A stretch of DNA of 59,898 bases from NCBI RefSeq assembly GCF_031127905.1, contig NZ_JARXIC010000026.1, positions 1-59,898 on the forward strand, given 5' to 3'. This DNA comes from Thalassobacterium sedimentorum. Its GTDB lineage: Bacteria > Verrucomicrobiota > Verrucomicrobiia > Opitutales > Coraliomargaritaceae. The position numbers were made by a program, and so were the translations under genes. Each line of letters begins with the position of its first letter. The first letter of the stretch is position 1. Below are positions 8,931-15,446 of this stretch, piece by piece. The notes below the pieces were generated by a model. That model saw only the letters and a list, made by a program, of their open reading frames with translations. It did no database searches and had not been told where the DNA came from.

Positions 8931-9373
8931 TGCATGGGGGCACAGCGCACCGCTGGAGCGTGCGCATACTCCGCATACTGCTTGCTGCCGTCTTTGCTTG
9001 GTCCGCGGTGGCGAAGCTGCAGGATCTGTCCGGATTTCATGCGGCGCTGCTTGCGTATGAACTGCCCATCCCAGACCGAGGGCTGCGTTTGATTACCTTA
9101 TTCGTGCCTTACTTGGAGGGAATCTTGGGGCTGGCATTGATTGCAAACTTTTGGCCGGAAACTGTCAGGCCGGCGGTTTGGGGGCTCTGCTCATTATTTG
9201 TTGTGATCTTGTTGTTGAGTGCGGCACGGGGCCTGGACATCCATTGCGGTTGTTTTGGAGGTCGCGGTGCGCCGTTGGCAGTGGCTTTGGGACGGGCGGG
9301 GCTGCTGTGTGTATTGGCTTTCTGGCTTGTCTTGCAGCCGTCGCGCTTACATGCGTCGCCAAAGAAGAATTAA
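8927..9373 (+). CDS. MauE/DoxX-like redox-associated membrane protein
   Basis: 148 residues with four predicted membrane helices. The first helix contains VFAWSAVAKLQDLSGFHAALLAYELP, typical of the MauE/DoxX superfamily, and the loop after helix 3 carries DIHCGCFGGRG, the paired cysteines (CxC) conserved in MauE-type proteins. Proteins of this kind are thought to pass reducing equivalents across the inner membrane to periplasmic thioredoxin-like partners. Here the partner would be the DsbA-like protein two genes upstream. It is translationally coupled to the 63-residue protein (4-bp overlap) and 4 bp upstream of the PepSY gene. Confidence 0.8.
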   Translation: MMHGGTAHRWSVRILRILLAAVFAWSAVAKLQDLSGFHAALLAYELPIPDRGLRLITLFVPYLEGILGLALIANFWPETVRPAVWGLCSLFVVILLLSAARGLDIHCGCFGGRGAPLAVALGRAGLLCVLAFWLVLQPSRLHASPKKN

Positions 9374-9377
9374 TTAT

Positions 9378-9989
9378 ATGAAAGCTAAGAAACGTCGTTG
9401 GAAAGCACAGTTGACTAAACAGCTGTATCTTTGGCATTGGGTCAGTAGTGCGATCGCACTGGTGGGCATGCTGCTCTTTGCCTTTACCGGCATTACACTC
9501 AATCATGCCGGCAGCATCGGCTCGGAGCCGGAGGTGTATGAACAGGATGCTCTATTGCCCAGCGAATTACAGGCAGACTTAGCGGCCGCCACAGATAGTT
9601 TGCCCTACAGCGTGGTGCGTTGGATTGAGGAGGAGTTTGACCTGTCGGTGGCCCATCAGTCCAGTGAATGGTCGGAGTATGAGATTTATGTGAGTCTGCC
9701 GCGTCCCGGCGGGGATGCTTGGTTGCTGATCGACCGCGAGAGTGGGGAGGTGATGTATGAGCGCAGCACGCGTGGGATGATTGCTTATTTAAATGACCTG
9801 CATAAGGGGCGAAATACCGGTTTTGCCTGGTTCGTCTTTCTCGATGTATTTTCCGTGGCGACGATCATTTTTTGTATGACAGGCTTCTTCCTCTTACTGG
9901 TGCATGCCAAACGACGCCCGAGCACCTGGCCGTTGATTATCTCGGGATTTCTGCTCCCGTTCATTCTCATCATCTTTTTTGTGCACTAA
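9378..9989 (+). CDS. PepSY-associated transmembrane protein, possible ferric reductase subunit
   Basis: About 203 residues starting at ATG 9378, chosen because the preceding open frame overlaps the MauE-like gene and the PepSY homology begins here. Helix 1 (about 18-40, LYLWHWVSSAIALVGMLLFAFTGITL) is the PepSY_TM hallmark with conserved His; a periplasmic domain follows (45-150), then two C-terminal helices. The periplasmic part has LPRPGGDAWLLIDRESGEVMYE, a PepSY-like strand pair. PepSY membrane proteins can carry electrons to the periplasm, for example FpvG in Pseudomonas pyoverdine iron reduction. With the neighbouring DUF2271, DUF4198 and ApbE genes this makes a flavin-based reductase likely. 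Confidence 0.82.
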   Translation: MKAKKRRWKAQLTKQLYLWHWVSSAIALVGMLLFAFTGITLNHAGSIGSEPEVYEQDALLPSELQADLAAATDSLPYSVVRWIEEEFDLSVAHQSSEWSEYEIYVSLPRPGGDAWLLIDRESGEVMYERSTRGMIAYLNDLHKGRNTGFAWFVFLDVFSVATIIFCMTGFFLLLVHAKRRPSTWPLIISGFLLPFILIIFFVH

Positions 9990-9995
9990 ATCATT

Positions 9996-10535
9996 ATGAA
10001 AACCAAAACACAGAGCGCGCTCAAAGCGGCGCTACTTTCCACGGGTTGTTTGCAATCGACGGCAGCCCTGCAACTTGAAACCACGATCGAGATTCCCCGT
10101 CTGTCGGTGGCGGAATACCATCGACCCTATGTGGCGGTCTGGATCGAAGATTCCGACCGTAAGGCGGTGGAGAATTTGTCGGTGCTCTATGATGTAAAAA
10201 TGAGCAATGACGAGGGGGAAACCTGGCTCAAGGACCTGCGTCAATGGTGGCGTAAAAGCGGTCGCTCACAGGATATGCCGATTGATGGCGTCAGTGGTCC
10301 AACACGTCCCCCCGGCATCCACCGCATCGTCTACCGGCAAGGCGAGAGCGGCTTCTTTAATCTGCCCGCAGGCAATTACGCCTTCGTGGTGGAGGCCTCA
10401 CGCGAAGTGGGCGGCCGCGAAATGATCCGCATCCCCTTTGAGTGGGATGGCCAAAACTTGCCTGAGCTCAGTGCCCAAGGATCGCGTGAACTCGGCACTG
10501 TCACTTTTAAACTACAAACCAATCCAGAAAGTTAG
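9996..10535 (+). CDS. DUF2271 exported protein, probable flavinylated electron carrier
   Basis: 179 residues with an N-terminal signal sequence (about 1-24). The body matches the DUF2271 family: SVAEYHRPYVAVWIED, then ETWLKDLRQWWRKSGR and YAFVVEASREVGGRE. Residues 97-103 read D-G-V-S-G-P-T, close to the Dxx(S/T)GAT target at which ApbE attaches FMN to the final Thr; here the usual Ala is Pro. Thr103 (codon 10302-10304) is therefore the candidate flavin site. DUF2271 together with PepSY, DUF4198 and ApbE is a recurring flavinylation-linked gene set in bacteria. The gene starts 6 bp after the PepSY stop and ends 5 bp before DUF4198. Confidence 0.85.
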   Translation: MKTKTQSALKAALLSTGCLQSTAALQLETTIEIPRLSVAEYHRPYVAVWIEDSDRKAVENLSVLYDVKMSNDEGETWLKDLRQWWRKSGRSQDMPIDGVSGPTRPPGIHRIVYRQGESGFFNLPAGNYAFVVEASREVGGREMIRIPFEWDGQNLPELSAQGSRELGTVTFKLQTNPES

Positions 10536-10540
10536 TTATT

Positions 10541-11359
10541 ATGAATAAACGATATCAAAACGCTCTCAGTTGTTTCCTCGGCCTGGCGCTGGCTGCTTCC
10601 ACTGCCAGTGCGCACCGCCTATGGTTGCTGCCTTCGTCTCATGTGCTCTCGGGCACGGACCATTGGGTCACCGTGGATGCGGCGGTGTCGAATGATCTCT
10701 TCTTCCCTAACCATGTGGCACTCTCGCCGGAGTCGATTCAGATCATCGAGCCCGATGGCGAATTCGGCACGATTGAAAATGCCATGAAGGGGCATATCCG
10801 TGGCACTTTTGATTTCCATGTCAGCAAAGAAGGCACTTACCGAGTCTTGAACCAGCGCGAGGGCTACTTTGCACGCTGGACAGAAGACGGCGAAGGCAAG
10901 CGTATGCGCGGCGATTTGGCCGAGCTGAAAGAAGCCGGTGTGTTTGCGAAAGAAGGCGTCGCTGTGATGAAGAGCCTCAGTCGCTTGGAAACTGCGGTCA
11001 CGGTGAACAACCCCACCGTCGATGTTTTCGCTAGCACTGGCGAAGGCATTGAATTTGTGCCAGTGACCCACCCGAACGATCTCTTTGCCAATGAGACCGT
11101 CACCTTTGGATTCTTGCTCAATGGCGAGCCTGCGGAAGGTCTGGAAGTCGAAGTCGTACGTGGCGATGATCGCTACCGCGATGAGCCCGGCCTACAAACC
11201 TTGGTGACGGATGCCGAGGGGCAAATCGAAATCAGTTTTGATCAACCAGGGCGTTACTGGTTGGACACTAGCAGCAGTGAGGATGCGGGCACGCTCGAAG
11301 GCGCTCCCTTGTCCTTGCGCTATGGGCTAACGATGACTTTTGAGGTCTTGCCTGAGTAA
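10541..11359 (+). CDS. DUF4198 periplasmic protein, probable metal binding
   Basis: 272 residues. The signal peptide ends at ASA, so the mature protein would begin with His (HRLWLLPSSHVL), an arrangement shared with DUF4198 relatives and suited to metal binding by the N-terminal amine and imidazole. The remainder is two beta-rich domains, the second (about 180-272) an Ig-like fold with VTFGFLLNGEPAEGLEVEVV and TDAEGQIEISFDQPGRYWL. DUF4198 proteins occur next to metal transport genes. The gene is 5 bp after DUF2271 and 27 bp before apbE, so one operon is almost certain. The metal is unknown; iron is favoured by the receptor type. Confidence 0.85.
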   Translation: MNKRYQNALSCFLGLALAASTASAHRLWLLPSSHVLSGTDHWVTVDAAVSNDLFFPNHVALSPESIQIIEPDGEFGTIENAMKGHIRGTFDFHVSKEGTYRVLNQREGYFARWTEDGEGKRMRGDLAELKEAGVFAKEGVAVMKSLSRLETAVTVNNPTVDVFASTGEGIEFVPVTHPNDLFANETVTFGFLLNGEPAEGLEVEVVRGDDRYRDEPGLQTLVTDAEGQIEISFDQPGRYWLDTSSSEDAGTLEGAPLSLRYGLTMTFEVLPE

Positions 11360-11386
11360 TCGCGACAGCGCGCTGCAGAATCGCCG

Positions 11387-12421
11387 ATGACTTCATCTGC
11401 TAAATCGGAGCGCACTGTGCTCATTCCCCCCGAGCTCGATCCGGACGCGCTGGCATGGCCCGCGGCGGATGCCGGAGTTTGGGTGCTCGGGGGGAATACG
11501 ATGGGCACGGTGTGGCAACTGCGCGTGCCAGAGGTGGCGCATACCTCGCCCACGGAATTACAGCGGCGGGTGGAGGCAGTCTTTCAGCGAGTGATTCAAA
11601 CGATGAGCCCTTGGGAGCCCGCATCGGATCTTGCGCGTTTGAATGCGGCATCAGCGGGTGAGCGCGTGAGCGTGGATGCTTGGACCGGGCGGGTCCTGCG
11701 CCGTGCACTCGCCTACGCGGCCCAAACCGACGGCGCCTTTGATCCGACTGTGGCCCCGCTGGTGAATAGCCTCGGCTTCGGTCCGCAGATCGTGGACGCC
11801 TCGTCCGCAGAGTGTCGCAGGGAGGCCCAGCGTCAGCTGAGACGACCCTCGTGGCAAACGATTCAAGTGGAAACGGACACTCAGGTGCTGTGCCCAGGCG
11901 GCCTGCACTTGGACTTATGTGCGATCGCCAAAGGCTTTGCCATTGATCAAGCAGTCGAGGTGTTGCATACGATCGGATTAAATAGTTATTTATTAGAAGT
12001 CGGGGGGGAGGCCTTTGCCCGCGGCTGCAAGCCAGATCGCCAGCCATGGTGGCTGCTGTTAGAGACGCCCAGCCAAGAGGAGACGGGGGCGACCGTTCCC
12101 GAAACCGTGCTCGCATTGTGTGGCGAAGCGGTGGCCACTTCCGGAAACTCACAACGTCAACGCAGCGATGCCAGCGGCAGCGTCGGACACATTGTAGATC
12201 CACAACAAGTCGATCTACGCGATGGCGAATTACTCAATGTAACAGTCGTGCACACGCACTGTATGGATGCCGACGCCTTGGCCACCGCACTCTTTGTGAA
12301 GGGCCGCAAGCAGGGGCTCGAGCACGCCAATGCGCATGGGATCCGAGCACGTTTTCTCTCACGAGTCGCCAGCGGGCGCTTGAAAGTGAGTTATTCGCAA
12401 GCGCTGGCGGCATATTTGTAA
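11387..12421 (+). CDS. apbE: FAD:protein FMN transferase ApbE
   Basis: 344 residues with ApbE motifs in order: NTMGTVWQLRV, DGAFDPTVAPLVNSLGFG, LHLDLCAIAKGFAIDQAVEVL, YLLEVGGEAFARG, VATSGNSQRQRS, GHIVDP and MDADALATALFVKG. The enzyme transfers FMN from FAD to a Thr in a target motif, using Mg2+. The likely substrate is the DUF2271 protein two genes upstream. Oddly no signal peptide or lipobox is visible: the protein opens MTSSAKSERTVLIPPELD, and an in-frame TAA at 11357 rules out a longer N terminus. ApbE enzymes are usually exported, so either flavinylation happens before export or the signal is atypical. It is the last gene of the cluster. Confidence 0.93.
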   Translation: MTSSAKSERTVLIPPELDPDALAWPAADAGVWVLGGNTMGTVWQLRVPEVAHTSPTELQRRVEAVFQRVIQTMSPWEPASDLARLNAASAGERVSVDAWTGRVLRRALAYAAQTDGAFDPTVAPLVNSLGFGPQIVDASSAECRREAQRQLRRPSWQTIQVETDTQVLCPGGLHLDLCAIAKGFAIDQAVEVLHTIGLNSYLLEVGGEAFARGCKPDRQPWWLLLETPSQEETGATVPETVLALCGEAVATSGNSQRQRSDASGSVGHIVDPQQVDLRDGELLNVTVVHTHCMDADALATALFVKGRKQGLEHANAHGIRARFLSRVASGRLKVSYSQALAAYL

Positions 12422-12707
12422 ACTGTAGCTTCCTTTAGGTTGCGTGTTTTTGTCCTGTGTGTCTGCGATACGCGACCGTACGCAGAAGGTAGAGACGAAA
12501 GATTCCTGCTACTGTCGTTCATTTTTTTGGGGGGGAGCACAGTGCATTTCAAGATACTTTGTAATTCTGTATCGTTTTACAATTAATTCCTCATTTAAAG
12601 GTGCTTTCAATTCAGTGATGGATGTTAGTGGGGGCTGTGGGGAAGGCAGTCTTCTGCTTAGACGAATAAGTTTGTCGGGAGCTTCTTAGGGCTCTATCAT
12701 TAGCTTT
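12422..12707. other. Spacer between the iron cluster and the kinase block
   Basis: 286 bases with no convincing gene. An 81-codon open frame at 12444-12689 has no recognisable domain and an atypical, Cys/Ser-rich composition. The stretch marks a drop in GC relative to the preceding cluster. No clear terminator was found; the promoter of the kinase gene presumably lies here. Confidence 0.5.
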
Positions 12708-14966
12708 GTGAGTCTTGTTCGTTGGTTACAATATGTGAGCGTTCAAAGGGTTCAGAAATGGCTTTCCTGGATGCTCTGTGCGAGCGGATTGTTGACGGCA
12801 GTGTTATGGTCGCTTCATCTTGATTCGGGTTTTGGTCTTGCTCATTGGGGGCCATCACATCCGTTCCTTTCACTTGCATTGTTTATATGTGGAGTGGTTA
12901 GTCTTCGATTATTAACGCAGCAGTCGATACGCTTCGAGAAGGCGCTTTGTTTCGTATTACTCTCGGGATTAGGAGTCTTCGAGTTGCTGATACTACTGCA
13001 ACCTGATTTCTTGTTGGTCGATTCACATCGGCATCAACTTACAGTCTTATTTCAGGACATCCCGCATTCCTTTAGCGTTCTTTATTTTTTGATCTACACT
13101 GTTTTTTTGCTGAGTATCCTGCGTTCAAAACGCAGTAATTGGACTTATCTTTTAGGCAGTGCCTGCTGGGTCGTGATGCTGGCTTTATTTGGCTCCGCTG
13201 TAATTGCGCATTTACTGGGCTTTGAGCGGCGACCTGGTTTATTGGGTGCAGATGTGAGCGATCCTGTATATTGCCTGCTCATCGCTTGTAATGCCTGGCT
13301 GCAGTTACGTGGTGAACATCGTTATATATCGCGAATCTCGCCAACTAGGTCCGCGTTTTTGGCATGCATGGGAGTGTCGTTGATTGCATATACGGTGATT
13401 TCTACCAGTCTCGCTTTGGATCGGAAATTGTTTGAAAAAGACAGTCAATTAATGCTTTCGGATATGAAGCGTGAGATTACCGCGGAGCTAGATGATGTTG
13501 TTCGGCTTTTAGGTTTATTTCGCAGTGGTATGCTCGTCTCGGATGCAGATGCGGATGGGAATACCTTTGGTATGGATTTTGAGATGTTGGATGAACGGTT
13601 AAAAGTCGTACAAGGTTTCTTTATTTATTCGAGAAGTGAGGCTGGTGTCAGATTATGGGGAGACCCGAAGAGAATTGAGGAGTTACATAGGGTGTTCCCC
13701 CATTATGAGCGTCTTATCACCGAACAGAGGGTGGATGCACCTATTCATATTTATCTGGCGTCGGAGGAGAATCACTTGTCGGGGTTGATCGCTTTCCCGC
13801 TCCAACCTCAGGGGGCAGACGAAGGCCGTATGCAACAAATTTTCTTTGTGAGAATCTCTTTTGCAGCCTACCTGCAGAAGCTTGCCTTCTCTAATGTTAA
13901 GAATGAGCGCATGCTTATGACCATAAATGGGCACCAGATTCGTGAGAACTTTGAACTGCCACAGGATCTATATCAGGAGTGGGGGCAAGAGTTGAAATTT
14001 CAAAACTATGGTATGGATTTCGTACTTCGTATCATTCCAGACCCGCAATTGTTTCTACAATTACAAGTCGTTAAGCATCGGCTGTTGTGGCTGACTACCG
14101 CATTTGCGGTTTTGATGACTTGGTGGATTGTGTATAAGAATACACGATTTAAACAACTGGTTCAGGAAACCCTGCAGTTAAACTGTCAATTGCAGGAAGA
14201 AATTCAAGTGAGGCTAGAGGCAGAGGAGGGGCTAAAAAAAGCAAATCAAGAGCTTGAGCGAAGTAACCGTGATCTTCAGGAATTTGCGCAGGTAGCATCT
14301 CATGATTTACAAGAACCTTTACGTATTATTAAGGCTTTCAGTCAGAGAATCCATGCTGGCTATCGCACGGCGTTGGATGAGAAAGGAGAGGATTATTTGA
14401 ATCGAATGTGCCGGGCTGTCGACAGAATGGGCACACTAATTGATGAGCTATTGAACTATGCACGAGTGGAGACTCGTGCTCAGCCTTTTAAAGCGATTGA
14501 TTTGAACGCCTTGCTGCTGGAGGTGCAGGAGACTTTTGTCGATCGTTTGGAAGTGACGCATGGGTGCATCATACTGCCCGATCGCATACCTACGATACTG
14601 GCTGATGAAGTGCAGATGCGTCAGCTTTTTCAGAACTTATTTAGTAATGCGCTAAAGTTTACGCATTCAGATGTGCCGCCTGTGGTGCACTTGACTTTCG
14701 AGGTGGCAGGAGCCTTCTTGCGTGTTTATATTAAGGATAATGGCATCGGAATGGACCCGAAGTATCAGCATAAGATTTTTAAGGTTTTTCAGCGCCTGCA
14801 TGGGCGTTCCCAGTATCCTGGCACAGGTATTGGGTTAGCAATATGTAAGCGCATTGTTGAACGACATGGAAGTGAATTGAGTGTGCAATCCGCTCTCGGA
14901 GAGGGGGCAACTTTTTCGTTCTGCCTGCCTTTGGCTGACGATTTTATTTGCACTGATCTGCCTTAA
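12708..14966 (+). CDS. Membrane sensor histidine kinase
   Basis: 752 residues starting at GTG. The N-terminal 240 residues hold about seven hydrophobic helices; a periplasmic CHASE-like sensor (about 245-450) lies between them and a last helix at 463-480. A coiled coil (490-525) leads to the HisKA domain with phospho-acceptor His532 in EFAQVASHDLQEPLRII, then the HATPase domain with the N box (FQNLFSNALKFT), DNGIGMD and GTGIGLAICKRIVERHG. The ASHDLQEPLR box is typical of phytochrome-type kinases that pair with small Rcp1-like receivers, and such a receiver is encoded 16 bp downstream. The signal sensed is unknown. Confidence 0.88.
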   Translation: MSLVRWLQYVSVQRVQKWLSWMLCASGLLTAVLWSLHLDSGFGLAHWGPSHPFLSLALFICGVVSLRLLTQQSIRFEKALCFVLLSGLGVFELLILLQPDFLLVDSHRHQLTVLFQDIPHSFSVLYFLIYTVFLLSILRSKRSNWTYLLGSACWVVMLALFGSAVIAHLLGFERRPGLLGADVSDPVYCLLIACNAWLQLRGEHRYISRISPTRSAFLACMGVSLIAYTVISTSLALDRKLFEKDSQLMLSDMKREITAELDDVVRLLGLFRSGMLVSDADADGNTFGMDFEMLDERLKVVQGFFIYSRSEAGVRLWGDPKRIEELHRVFPHYERLITEQRVDAPIHIYLASEENHLSGLIAFPLQPQGADEGRMQQIFFVRISFAAYLQKLAFSNVKNERMLMTINGHQIRENFELPQDLYQEWGQELKFQNYGMDFVLRIIPDPQLFLQLQVVKHRLLWLTTAFAVLMTWWIVYKNTRFKQLVQETLQLNCQLQEEIQVRLEAEEGLKKANQELERSNRDLQEFAQVASHDLQEPLRIIKAFSQRIHAGYRTALDEKGEDYLNRMCRAVDRMGTLIDELLNYARVETRAQPFKAIDLNALLLEVQETFVDRLEVTHGCIILPDRIPTILADEVQMRQLFQNLFSNALKFTHSDVPPVVHLTFEVAGAFLRVYIKDNGIGMDPKYQHKIFKVFQRLHGRSQYPGTGIGLAICKRIVERHGSELSVQSALGEGATFSFCLPLADDFICTDLP

Positions 14967-14982
14967 CAATAGTTTTACAAAT

Positions 14983-15432
14983 ATGCCTCCAATGATTAAG
15001 TTTGTGATAGCCGAGGATGACGAGGATGATCAGTTCTTGATCAAAGAGGCTTTGGAGTCCTGTGGGGTACGTAATCCTTATGTTTTTGTTAATGATGGTG
15101 TGGAGCTGCTGGATTATTTAAATCAAGAGCTGAATCAGAAGACAGCAGATATGGAGGCCCCTGCTTTGATCATTTTGCTGGATTTGAACATGCCTCGGAT
15201 GGACGGGCGTGAGGCATTGAGAAAATTAAAAGCAGATCCCGTCCTGCGCAGGATACCTGTTGTCATTTTGACTACTTCGAAGTCGGATGAAGATATTGTG
15301 CGTTCCTATGAAAGTGGCGTGAATTCTTTTGTGACCAAACCGGTGAGTTTTGAGGGCTTGGTGAGTGTGATTGCTGAACTCAAGAGATATTGGATCGAAG
15401 TTGTCGAGATTCCAAAGCCTGGCAAATCGTAG
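14983..15432 (+). CDS. Single-domain response regulator, Rcp1-like
   Basis: About 149 residues from ATG 14983 (or ATG 14992); a longer frame that opens inside the kinase gene is not needed. It is one receiver domain with the acidic pocket EDDEDD, the phospho-acceptor Asp in LLDLNMPRMDGREAL, the switch Thr in VVILTTSKSDED and the Lys in FVTKPVSF. The longer alpha4 loop is typical of Rcp1-type receivers that accept phosphate from phytochrome-like kinases. The gene lies between that kinase and a hybrid kinase, so it probably relays between them. No output domain is present. Confidence 0.9.
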   Translation: MPPMIKFVIAEDDEDDQFLIKEALESCGVRNPYVFVNDGVELLDYLNQELNQKTADMEAPALIILLDLNMPRMDGREALRKLKADPVLRRIPVVILTTSKSDEDIVRSYESGVNSFVTKPVSFEGLVSVIAELKRYWIEVVEIPKPGKS

Positions 15433-15446
15433 TTGTCAGCTCAAAG

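Noticed and set aside
4827-12421. Horizontal transfer of the iron cluster
   Set aside because: The cluster looks somewhat more GC-rich than the kinase block, but there are no integrase, tRNA or direct-repeat boundaries, and several other genes here (gcvP) are GC-rich as well.
12444-12689. Small gene of 81 codons
   Set aside because: No domain, no good ribosome-binding site, atypical Cys-rich composition, and it ends 19 bp before a clear gene.
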